Assembly: GCA_902795985.1 (NCBI GenBank)
Contig: CADBNG010000207.1
Coordinates: 1-13,539, forward strand
DNA: 13,539 nucleotides
Reading direction: 5' to 3'
Origin: an uncultured Lachnospiraceae bacterium
Lineage (GTDB): Bacteria; Bacillota_A; Clostridia; Lachnospirales; Lachnospiraceae
Shown: piece after piece, positions 1 through 6,172 of the stretch
Layout: each line of letters begins with the position of its first letter
Numbering within the stretch: position 1 is the first letter of the stretch
Notes under the pieces: generated by a model
Told to the model about the DNA's origin: nothing
The model's input: the letters and a program-made list of their open reading frames with translations, nothing else
Database searches by the model: none
Made by a program: the position numbers and the translations under genes

Positions 1-109
1 CAAATCTTCCCGGGAATTCTCCCATCTTCTTTTGACCTGAATCGACGAATCTTCGTTTTCAGGTCAAATCTTCCCGGGAATTCTCCCCTTTCTTTTTGAC
101 CTGAATCGA
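1..109. repeat. 64-bp-period tandem repeat, two partial copies, running off the left edge
   Basis: Bases 1-45 recur at 65-109 with about four mismatches, all in a short T/C-rich stretch (24-29). Each copy contains the palindrome TTCCCGGGAA (7-16 and 71-80) and the segment TTTGACCTGAATCGA (31-45 and 95-109). The first copy starts at the first base of the window, so the array may continue to the left. There is no ORF here and no clear flanking duplication. Only two copies are visible, so it is not callable as a CRISPR array. Function unknown. Confidence 0.75.
31..68. other. hairpin inside the left-edge repeat
   Basis: TTTGACCTGAA (31-41) is perfectly complementary to TTCAGGTCAAA (58-68). The loop itself contains ACGA/TCGT, so a two-part stem can form. 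The right arm runs directly into the second repeat copy. No T-tract follows on either strand, so it is not an obvious intrinsic terminator. Confidence 0.65.
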
Positions 110-233
110 TAAAACCGGAAACGGCTGTCCATTCATGCGTAATCATGCGAAATGTTAGAGAAAACAGACAAATTATTTTGATAAACCAATTTCTGATTGA
201 ACAGGTTGTTTTCTTTCAGGAACCTGTAACTGC

Positions 234-264
234 AGCAAAAAAGAAAAGCCTGCGTTTACAGGCT
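234..264 (-). terminator. intrinsic terminator of ssrA
   Basis: On the minus strand AGCCTG, a six-base loop and CAGGCT (plus 259-264 and 247-252) are followed by a T-rich run, TTTCTTTTTT (plus 237-246). It lies about 13 bases past the mature 3' end of tmRNA, where the terminator of this RNA is expected. Confidence 0.85.
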
Positions 265-276
265 CTTCTTGAAACA

Positions 277-635
277 TGGACCAGGCGGGAGTCGAACCCG
301 CGTCCGAAAGCCCTTCCATCCAGGCTTCTCCCATCACAGTCATTCTTTTAAAATTCCCCTTCCGCTCCGCCGAATGACAGGCTGGACGGTCCGGTAGCTT
401 CATGAGTTCTTTTCTCTTCTCAAAGCTTTGAAGAAAAAGTGCCCCGCCTTAAGATGATGCCGTACGGCCGGCAGCGGGAGTCCGCCCGGACGACAACCGC
501 CTGTTTCGTCAGGCAGCGTACGCTAAAGTATTATCTTCTGCGTTTAATTTTAATTCCGAGGTTGATGACGCGGTCCCCAGGCCCCGCGGATGGCTTCCCG
601 AACTTCTGTGCCCCCGTCGAAACCGGTACTAGCCC
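277..635 (-). ncRNA. ssrA: transfer-messenger RNA (tmRNA)
   Basis: tmRNA rescues ribosomes stalled on broken mRNA: it is charged with alanine, enters the A site with SmpB and supplies a short reading frame that tags the product for proteolysis. The 3' part carries a T-arm reading GCGGGTTCGACTCCCGC (plus 285-301), preceded by GGAC. The 5' end (minus, from 635) reads GGGCTAG, which pairs with CTGGTCC at 284-278 including G-U pairs; A at 277 is the discriminator base. The 5' block ACCGGTTTCGACGGGGG is typical of the family. The mature molecule is 359 nt plus a CCA that is not encoded, close to the usual length. It has its own promoter and terminator and lies downstream of pgsA. The short ORFs in this region are shadows of the RNA. 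Confidence 0.96.
509..541 (-). other. tmRNA tag-peptide reading frame
   Basis: Inside ssrA, after an A/T-rich stretch ending TTAAAC, the minus strand reads GCA GAA GAT AAT ACT TTA GCG TAC GCT GCC TGA. This gives AEDNTLAYAA after the alanine carried by tmRNA itself. Placement before the pseudoknot region and the small hydrophobic C-terminus ending in Ala-Ala are as expected for a ClpXP-type degradation tag. The last four residues are AYAA where ALAA is the usual form. Confidence 0.9.
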
Positions 636-644
636 AGAAAGGAT

Positions 645-673
645 GCATTCCGGTGAGTTTCCATCCGGAATAC
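645..673 (-). other. hairpin in the 5' leader of the tmRNA precursor
   Basis: Plus 645-653 (GCATTCCGG) pairs with 665-673 (CCGGAATAC), giving a nine-pair stem on the minus transcript with one G-U pair and an 11-base loop. The start predicted from the -10 box is near 673, so the primary transcript would begin at the base of this hairpin and carry a leader of about 38 bases, removed to form the mature 5' end at 635. RNase P is the known processing enzyme for this kind of end. Confidence 0.55.
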
Positions 674-679
674 AAATGC

Positions 680-708
680 ATTATAAACGTTTCATCCTGC
701 CGATTCAA
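680..708 (-). promoter_or_regulatory. sigma-A type promoter of ssrA
   Basis: On the minus strand TTGAAT (plus 703-708) is separated by 17 bases from a perfect TATAAT (plus 680-685). Both spacing and sequence match the housekeeping consensus. It lies between the pgsA stop and ssrA, so tmRNA can be made independently of the upstream operon. I see no terminator between pgsA and this promoter, so read-through is also possible. Confidence 0.8.
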
Positions 709-753
709 GCGTTTCCCGGCTTTTAAACCGATTGTAGAAATCCTCTCCCGGCT

Positions 754-1290
754 TTACATATCCGTTCCGATGACGTTTTTATTCTTCAGAATGTAATCAA
801 TCAGCGAAACAACGGTCAGAATAAGCGCCGCCCAGATCAGGATCTGTTCCAGCACCTGGAACCAGGCCGCCTTCGCGTCGATCAGAAGCGCGCAGATCAT
901 AACCATCTGGACGATCGTTTTGATCTTGCCCCACCAGCTTGCCGCAATGACGATGCCGCTTTCCACGGCGATCAGGCGGAATCCGCTGATAATGAATTCC
1001 CGGGCAATAATGACGATCACCATCCATGCCGGAAGCTGTCCGGTAGTGATCAGGCAGATCATGGCAGAACATACCAGCAGCTTGTCTGCCAGCGGATCCA
1101 TGAACTTGCCGAAATTCGTCACCAGATTGTATTTTCTGGCAATATAGCCGTCCGCCGTATCCGTCAGCGAAGCAACGATAAAAATGGCCAGTGCCACCCA
1201 GCGGCTGAAACCGTAGGGCAGCATCATGAAGATTACAAAAACCGGTACCAGAAAAACCCGGATCATGGTCAGTTTATTCGGTAAATTCAT
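754..1290 (-). CDS. pgsA: CDP-diacylglycerol-glycerol-3-phosphate 3-phosphatidyltransferase
   Basis: A membrane enzyme that joins CDP-diacylglycerol and glycerol-3-phosphate to phosphatidylglycerol phosphate, the committed step to phosphatidylglycerol and cardiolipin. The 178-residue protein begins MNLPNKLTMIRV, a typical PgsA opening, and has the full CDP-alcohol phosphotransferase signature: D47-G48, A51-R52, G61, D65 and D69 with family spacing. Several hydrophobic helices follow (about 78-95, 115-135 and 146-165). Length is normal. The start lies 17 bases inside the end of rimO, and AGGAG abuts the ATG with no gap, an unusually tight arrangement that suggests coupling to rimO translation. 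The next ATG is codon 9, but using it would remove the conserved opening. It is the last protein gene of the yicC operon. Confidence 0.95.
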   Translation of the reverse strand: MNLPNKLTMIRVFLVPVFVIFMMLPYGFSRWVALAIFIVASLTDTADGYIARKYNLVTNFGKFMDPLADKLLVCSAMICLITTGQLPAWMVIVIIAREFIISGFRLIAVESGIVIAASWWGKIKTIVQMVMICALLIDAKAAWFQVLEQILIWAALILTVVSLIDYILKNKNVIGTDM

Positions 1291-2620
1291 CTCCTGTTTC
1301 CTTTACGATTCCCGTCAGATCATATTCGTTCGCGTCGGTAATCTCACAGATTACCAGATCCCCTGTATCCAGCGGCCGGCAGGAGTCCACAAAAATGTAG
1401 CCGTCCACATCCGGCGCGTCATACCGGGTTCTGCCGATATAGATTCCCTCTTCCGGGAGATATCCTTCGATAAAGACTTCCGTTTCCGTCCCGACCTTCT
1501 GCCTGCCGTTCTCCCAGGAAATATCCTGCTGCGCGAGCATCAGTTCATCCCGGCGTTTCTGCTTCACCTCTTCGTCGATCTGGCCGTCCATTTCCGCTGC
1601 GGGTGTCCCGTCCTCACGGGAATAAGTGAAAACGCCCAGACGGTCAAAACGGACTTCCCGGATGAAATCAAGAAGTTCCCGGTGCTGCTCCTGTGTTTCC
1701 GCGGGAAAACCGGTGATAAGACTGGTCCGGATGGCGAGATCCGGAATCTGCTCCCGGAGTTCCCCGATGATCCGCATCAGGCCTGCGCGGCTGGTTCTGC
1801 GGCCCATCCGTTTCAGGATGACGTCGCTGCAGTGCTGAATGGGCAGATCCAGATAATGGCAGATTTTCTCCTCTTCCGCAATGGTCCGCACCAGCTCCGG
1901 ATAGATTTCCTCCGGATAACAGTACATCACCCGGATCCAGCGGAGCCCCTCGATTCCGCACAGTTCCTTCAGAAGAACGTGCAGCTGTTTCTTCCCGTAA
2001 AGATCAACGCCGTACAGCGTTGTCTCCTGTGCTACCAGGATCAGTTCCTTCGTACCGGCTGCCGCCAGCGTGCGCGCCTCGGCGACCAGTTCTTCCATCG
2101 GAACGCTGCGATACTTTCCCCGAAGGGAAGGGATGATGCAGTAAGTACAGTGTTTATCACAGCCCTCGGCAATTTTCAGATATTCCGTATGGCCTCCGGT
2201 AACGGAAATCCGGGAAATATCTTTCGGAAGGGTTTCCTCAAGGTCGGTCTCCACCGTCTTCGTCCCTTCCCATGCGGCGTCCACTGCTTCGGCGATCTGT
2301 TCAAAGGAAGAGGTGCCAAGAAGGATGTCCACATCCGGAATCTCATCCATGATCTCCTGCCCGTACATCTGCGCCATACAGCCGGTTACCGCGAGGACGC
2401 GGCATTTTCCCGTCTTCTTCATGGCGCACATGGACAGGATATTGTCAACACTCTCTTCCTGCGCATCGTGAATAAAGCAGCAGGTGTTGATGACGATGAC
2501 ATCCGCTTCCGCCTCATCATCGGTCATTTCAAAACCTTTTTCCAGAAGAAGCGCCAGCATACGTTCGCTGTCCACCAGGTTCTTATCGCATCCGAGGGAT
2601 ACGAACAATAGTTTTCTCAC
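1274..2620 (-). CDS. rimO: ribosomal protein S12 methylthiotransferase
   Basis: A radical-SAM enzyme with two 4Fe-4S clusters that adds a methylthio group to a conserved aspartate of ribosomal protein S12. Taking the GTG at 2620 gives 448 residues. The N-terminal domain supplies C11 (LGCDKN), C47 or C48 (NTCC) and C81 (TGCMAQ). The radical-SAM motif is C154-x3-C158-x2-C161 in EGCDKHCTYCIIPSLRG, whose wording is that of RimO and not MiaB. A TRAM domain ends the protein (about 380-445). I chose GTG because GAGGAA lies four bases upstream and the family normally starts just before KLLFVSLGC; the longer frame, opening at 2680, would run about 60 bases into rpoZ. One base separates the rpoZ stop and this GTG. 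Confidence 0.95.
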   Translation of the reverse strand: MRKLLFVSLGCDKNLVDSERMLALLLEKGFEMTDDEAEADVIVINTCCFIHDAQEESVDNILSMCAMKKTGKCRVLAVTGCMAQMYGQEIMDEIPDVDILLGTSSFEQIAEAVDAAWEGTKTVETDLEETLPKDISRISVTGGHTEYLKIAEGCDKHCTYCIIPSLRGKYRSVPMEELVAEARTLAAAGTKELILVAQETTLYGVDLYGKKQLHVLLKELCGIEGLRWIRVMYCYPEEIYPELVRTIAEEEKICHYLDLPIQHCSDVILKRMGRRTSRAGLMRIIGELREQIPDLAIRTSLITGFPAETQEQHRELLDFIREVRFDRLGVFTYSREDGTPAAEMDGQIDEEVKQKRRDELMLAQQDISWENGRQKVGTETEVFIEGYLPEEGIYIGRTRYDAPDVDGYIFVDSCRPLDTGDLVICEITDANEYDLTGIVKETGDEFTE

Positions 2621-2621
2621 A

Positions 2622-2999
2622 TTATTCCTCTTCAGCCGCGGCGCTCCCGTCAGTTTCTTCGGCCGCAGGGCTCTCGTCAACTGCTTCCACAGGATCCGCT
2701 TCTTCTTCCGCCGGAGCTTCCGCTGCTTCGGGTGCTTCCGCTGCTTCCGCTTCTGCCGGTACTTCCGCTGCGCCTTCCGGATTCATGCGGACCTTGCCCT
2801 CATAGAACTCTTCCACGGCGATGGAAAGAGCCTTCTTGCTCTTGGCCTGGGCCAGCGGTTCGGCGCCGTTTGTCAGTTCGCGGGCGCGCTTGCTGGTTGC
2901 AAGAACTACGGAATAACGGCTGGTGATCTGCGGAAGGCCCTCTGCCGTGTTCTCTTCGTTAATCTTATTCATCAGTTCCTTGTAAGACGGGTGTATCAT
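2622..2999 (-). CDS. rpoZ: RNA polymerase omega subunit with a long acidic C-terminal tail
   Basis: Omega helps fold and assemble the beta-prime subunit of RNA polymerase. Residues 1-75 match the family: MIHPSYKELMNKI, then TSRYSVVLATSKRAREL and KKALSIAVEEFYEGKV. Residues 76-125 form a tail almost entirely of A, E, P, V, D, S, T and G, with 19 acidic and no basic residues. Omega proteins are often only 60-90 residues long, so the tail is an extension. The DNA under it holds two 14-bp copies of GCTTCCGCTGCTTC at 2716-2729 and 2734-2747, so it may vary by slippage. The start overlaps the gmk stop in ATGA, with AAGGAG seven bases upstream. Confidence 0.95.
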   Translation of the reverse strand: MIHPSYKELMNKINEENTAEGLPQITSRYSVVLATSKRARELTNGAEPLAQAKSKKALSIAVEEFYEGKVRMNPEGAAEVPAEAEAAEAPEAAEAPAEEEADPVEAVDESPAAEETDGSAAAEEE

Positions 3000-3634
3000 T
3001 GTACTGCTCCTTCCTTATACTCTTTCAGCCCGGTCTGCAGTTCCGCAAGCAGTTCCCTTTTACTGGCAGCTCTGCAGTGACCCGCTGCAATGATCTTCTT
3101 TAAATTCTCAACGGCTGTTTCCAGATCGTCATTGACCAGAATGTAATCATACTGCGGAACGAATTCCATTTCCTCCGCGGCGCGGCGCAGACGTTTTAAA
3201 ATGGATTCTTCGGTTTCCGTCCCCCGCTCCCGAAGCCGCCGTTCCAGCTCCGCAATGGAGGGCGGGACAATAAATACGAGAATGGTTTCGGGGTACTTTT
3301 CCCTTACCTGCAGGGCCCCCTGGACTTCAATCTCCAAAAGAACGTCCCGGCCTGCTTCCCGGTTTTCAAACACGAACTTCTTCGGCGTTCCGTAATAATG
3401 ATCGACGTAGCCCGCGTATTCAATCAGCTGATCTTCCGCGATCATTGCCTCGAATTCTTCGTTTGTTTTGAAGTAATACGAGACGCCTTCCACTTCACCG
3501 TCGCGGGGCTGCCGGGTGGTTGCCGATATGGAGAGCGCATATTCTTCCGGACACTGTTCCAGAAGCATTCTCATGATCGTTCCCTTTCCGACACCGGAAA
3601 ACCCGGAGACCGCAATCATCAGCCCTTTTTCCAT
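2996..3634 (-). CDS. gmk: guanylate kinase
   Basis: Phosphorylates GMP to GDP with ATP, feeding GTP, dGTP and (p)ppGpp pools in the cytosol. The 212-residue protein has the P-loop SGFSGVGKGT (residues 10-19), then the GMP-binding stretch SATTRQPRDGEVEGVSYYF, and the LLEIEVQGA and LERRLRERGTE blocks of the lid and core. Length is normal. AAGGAG lies five bases before the ATG at 3634. It starts nine bases after the yicC stop and overlaps rpoZ by four, as in many Firmicutes, but the small gene remA often found between yicC and gmk is absent here. Confidence 0.97.
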   Translation of the reverse strand: MEKGLMIAVSGFSGVGKGTIMRMLLEQCPEEYALSISATTRQPRDGEVEGVSYYFKTNEEFEAMIAEDQLIEYAGYVDHYYGTPKKFVFENREAGRDVLLEIEVQGALQVREKYPETILVFIVPPSIAELERRLRERGTETEESILKRLRRAAEEMEFVPQYDYILVNDDLETAVENLKKIIAAGHCRAASKRELLAELQTGLKEYKEGAVQ

Positions 3635-3643
3635 TCTCTCTCC

Positions 3644-4522
3644 TTATTCGATGTTCTGAATCTGTTCCCGTATCTTTTCGATCACCGTCTTCATGTTGAT
3701 CCCGACGGAAGACGTTTTCAGGTCGTTTGCTTTGGAAAGGATCGTGTTCGCCTCCCGGTTCATTTCCTGGGTCAGGAAATCCAGCCGCCGTCCGATCTCT
3801 CCGCCTTTGATCAGCTCCTGCTTCATGGTCAGGATATGGCTGCGCAGCCTGACCGTTTCCTCATCTGTGGAAAGGCGGTCCGAATACAGCACGAGCTCAG
3901 CGGCCAGGCGGGATTCTTCAATCGTTGTATCCGCCTTGATCTCCTCCAGCTTGTTCAGGAGTTTTTCCCGGTATTCGGCAATAATCTGCGGGAACCGCTC
4001 CTCAACCTGGTCCACATCCGAAAGAAGGGAATCCAGTTTATCCAGGAGGTCCGTCTTCAGGGCCTCTCCTTCTTTGATCCTCGCTTCCCGGAACGCTTCA
4101 GCCGCGTTCTCCACCGCCTCGGAAATCACGGACCAGAGTGCTTCGTCATCGGAGTCCTGCTCGTCCATTGTCAGAACCTCCGGAAGAGCTGCCAGACGGG
4201 AAACCGTCATATCATTCGTCAGGCCGAACTCCTTCTCCATTTCTTCGAAATAACGAAGGTATTTCTCCGCCAGTTCCTTATGATACGTCAGGGATGCCGC
4301 CGCCTGGGAATCATCCTTCCAGATAATATTGACGTCGACCTTTCCGCGGATCATATACTGCTGCAGCAGCTTTCGCAGCTGCGGGTCAAAACGCATAAAG
4401 CGTCTCGGCATATGCAGGTTGATATCCAGATACCTGTGATTGACGGATCGGATCTCCACCGTTATTTTTTTGCCGTTCTCCGCTGCTTCGTAACGTCCGA
4501 AGCCGGTCATGCTGGTGATCAT
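3644..4522 (-). CDS. yicC: YicC/YloC family endoribonuclease
   Basis: Members of this family are endoribonucleases; E. coli YicC takes part in small-RNA turnover and B. subtilis YloC cleaves RNA in vitro. The 292-residue protein opens MITSMTGFGRYEA and contains IRSVNHRYLDINLHMPRR (about 25-42), both conserved. The C-terminal domain includes SDRLSTDEETVRLRSHI, GRRLDFLTQEMNREANTI and SKANDLKTSSVGINMK, followed by a final helix ending in E. Length is normal. It is the first gene of the operon, preceded by GGGGGA five bases before the ATG and by a good promoter. The cellular substrate cannot be read from the sequence. Confidence 0.93.
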   Translation of the reverse strand: MITSMTGFGRYEAAENGKKITVEIRSVNHRYLDINLHMPRRFMRFDPQLRKLLQQYMIRGKVDVNIIWKDDSQAAASLTYHKELAEKYLRYFEEMEKEFGLTNDMTVSRLAALPEVLTMDEQDSDDEALWSVISEAVENAAEAFREARIKEGEALKTDLLDKLDSLLSDVDQVEERFPQIIAEYREKLLNKLEEIKADTTIEESRLAAELVLYSDRLSTDEETVRLRSHILTMKQELIKGGEIGRRLDFLTQEMNREANTILSKANDLKTSSVGINMKTVIEKIREQIQNIE

Positions 4523-4560
4523 AGTCTTCCCCCGGTTTCATCTTCTGCAGATAGCTATTT

Positions 4561-4590
4561 ATGATAACATTTTTTCTGTTGGTCAGTCAA
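4561..4590 (-). promoter_or_regulatory. promoter of the yicC-gmk-rpoZ-rimO-pgsA operon
   Basis: The minus strand reads TTGACT (plus 4585-4590), an 18-base spacer, then TATCAT (4561-4566). The -10 box is preceded by TGT, giving an extended -10. The predicted start is about 32 bases before the yicC ATG. It lies between the stop of the upstream flavoprotein gene and yicC, and I found no convincing terminator for the flavoprotein gene in that gap. Confidence 0.75.
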
Positions 4591-4603
4591 GGAATGCGGT
4601 CAA

Positions 4604-5971
4604 CTAATCGTTTCTCTTCTTCGCTTTTTCCAGGACCTTCCGGTAGGGCATCAGCATTCCTTCCGTCATCGTCATGCCGGATTTCCGCATCAGTTTTTTG
4701 TTCTTCATCAAAGCGGAAACCAGATACATCAGGACAACCCGTCCCTGGCGCTTCTGCGGGAAATCGTAAAAACCGTGTTCTTTATAAAAGCGGTGGTCTT
4801 CCTTCATCAGGCCCCGCATCTGGTAAATCAGGTCCCGGAAGATTTTCATGCCCCCGACGCCGTAGAAGTTTTTCGGCGGCTGATAGTTCGTCCGGAAGGC
4901 GAATTCCAGGGTTCGGGCCAGATTCGTGATTTCCGTATCCGGTTTTTTTTCATCCGAGGCAATCCCTGCAAGAAAATTCCCGCCGACTTCGGACCGGGCT
5001 TCCATAAGGATCCGGAGGTTTTCCTCCCGGGACAGGTCTCCGCTGACCAGATATCCCACCGGCTTCCCCATGGTCACGGTGCGGTGGCCGTTGCAGAACT
5101 GCCGGTCGTCAAACAGCTTGAACCGGTACCCCATCGAATGGTCCCGGATACTGAAGGCGTATACAACGGCATCCGCGCCATTGATGTTTTCCCGGAGGAA
5201 GGTATCGAAGCCGTCCCGATAAAAACATTTTCCGTCGGACGCGCACTTAAAGCAGCCCAGGCAGCCTCCCGCAAAAGGAAACTCACGGATATTAATGATT
5301 TCACAGTCCGCGTTCATGACTTTCACAAACCGCCGGATCATGGCATCCAGTGAAGGATCGGGCTCCTGCGGATCCAGATCGGCCACAACCGCAATCCGGT
5401 AACCAGAATCGGCCGACTTTTCCCCTTTCGGAACCGATGCGGTCTTCCTTTTCTTTTTCGCCGAAGCCGGTGCCGCGGAGGGTCTCTCAAACTGGTTGTT
5501 TTTCATACAGAAGACCACATACCGAAGGAAATTCCGGGCTTCCAGCTGCCCTTTTTCCGACAGCAGATCCTCCATATCCGCCGAAAGCCCCCGGATATAC
5601 CGCAGACCGAGATCCGCGCAGTTGTCTTCGATAAAACGATGGGCTGTGATGTCGTAAAAATGCAGGGAAGTTGTGATCTGTGTCGCGTACTTTCCCTTCA
5701 CTTCCGCCCCGTTTTCCTTCATCAGTTCAATAAACCGGTGCAGCTGCGACGGAACCAGGAAAGTGTAAACCGGATAGCAGAAAAGGAGGAGATCCGCCTT
5801 CTCAAGCGCGCGTTTCGCTTCGGAAAAATCCTTTTCCAGGCTTTTGATTTTCCGTCCCGCGTCGATCACGTCAAAAGGTCCGATACCATAGTAGTTTTCC
5901 AGATAATGGACGGTCTGCAGCGTAATGCTGTCCGGACCGGCCGGGGAACCGTTTATAACCAGTACTTTCAT
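4604..5971 (-). CDS. two-domain flavodoxin-like NAD(P)H oxidoreductase with an iron-sulfur flavoprotein type cysteine motif
   Basis: A 455-residue protein with two flavodoxin-fold units. Residues 1-160 start MKVLVINGSPAG, a typical FMN phosphate loop, and contain CYPVYTFLVPSQLHRFIELM (65-84), the usual active-site face of NADPH-dependent FMN reductases. A basic linker (about 163-190, with KKKRK) leads to a second unit starting YRIAVVADLD. This has C237-x2-C240-x2-C243-x5-C249, the spacing seen in iron-sulfur flavoproteins and related reductases, and SIRDHSMGYRFKLFDDR in the place of the SPVY-type loop. Residues 370-455 form a helical, basic tail that I do not recognise. No signal peptide is seen. 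The ATG at 5971 has AAGGAA ten bases upstream. Divergent from rqcH. The substrate is unknown; electron transfer to small molecules is inference. Confidence 0.8.
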   Translation of the reverse strand: MKVLVINGSPAGPDSITLQTVHYLENYYGIGPFDVIDAGRKIKSLEKDFSEAKRALEKADLLLFCYPVYTFLVPSQLHRFIELMKENGAEVKGKYATQITTSLHFYDITAHRFIEDNCADLGLRYIRGLSADMEDLLSEKGQLEARNFLRYVVFCMKNNQFERPSAAPASAKKKRKTASVPKGEKSADSGYRIAVVADLDPQEPDPSLDAMIRRFVKVMNADCEIINIREFPFAGGCLGCFKCASDGKCFYRDGFDTFLRENINGADAVVYAFSIRDHSMGYRFKLFDDRQFCNGHRTVTMGKPVGYLVSGDLSREENLRILMEARSEVGGNFLAGIASDEKKPDTEITNLARTLEFAFRTNYQPPKNFYGVGGMKIFRDLIYQMRGLMKEDHRFYKEHGFYDFPQKRQGRVVLMYLVSALMKNKKLMRKSGMTMTEGMLMPYRKVLEKAKKRND

Positions 5972-6009
5972 AATCCAATTATTCCTTTTCGGTTAAATAT
6001 TACCAGTAC

Positions 6010-6015
6010 AGTATA
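6010..6015 (-). promoter_or_regulatory. possible -10 box for the two-domain flavoprotein gene
   Basis: The minus strand reads TATACT about 40 bases before the ATG at 5971, but no good -35 hexamer is found at 16-18 bases. A second candidate is TGGTAATAT (extended -10) slightly nearer the gene. The 201-base gap 5972-6172 otherwise holds only the plus-strand rqcH promoter. Confidence 0.35.
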
Positions 6016-6111
6016 CCGCTTTCTGCCCCTTTTTTCTACTGTCCTGCTGCCAATAACAGATCGAAGCTCCGCTGCGCTTCGGTCGTCCGATTGTCTGGCT
6101 CCTGAACGTTT

Positions 6112-6141
6112 TTACACTTACCCCGCAATCTGTGTTATACT
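6112..6141 (+). promoter_or_regulatory. probable rqcH promoter
   Basis: TTACAC (6112-6117), an 18-base spacer and TATACT (6136-6141), preceded by TGT as an extended -10. The predicted start is about 25 bases before the ATG at 6173. Confidence 0.6.
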
Positions 6142-6172
6142 TTCTGTACTTGTATTTCAGAAAGGAACTCCC

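Noticed and set aside
1..109. CRISPR array at the left edge
   Set aside because: Only two copies are seen, the segment between the 23-bp identical blocks is itself mostly repeated, and no cas gene is present.
201..227. ACAGGTT/AACCTGT hairpin downstream of ssrA as a second terminator
   Set aside because: It has a seven-base stem and 13-base loop with no T-tract on either strand.
145..726. Short ORFs on both strands across the first 700 bases
   Set aside because: They overlie tmRNA, its terminator and its promoter; none has a good start signal or a recognisable product.
1226..2611. 461-codon open frame on the plus strand opposite rimO
   Set aside because: It is antisense to a complete rimO with all catalytic cysteines, and its product is composition-driven without family features.
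2621..2680. 20-residue N-terminal extension of RimO
   Set aside because: It would overlap the end of rpoZ, and the GTG at 2620 has a good ribosome binding site and fits the family start.
3398..4564. 388-codon plus-strand frame opposite yicC and gmk
   Set aside because: Shadow of two well-supported minus-strand genes; no start signal or motif.
5639..6172. 178-residue N-terminal extension of RqcH
   Set aside because: It runs over the divergent flavoprotein start and has no similarity to NFACT proteins; the family start is at 6173 with a good ribosome binding site.
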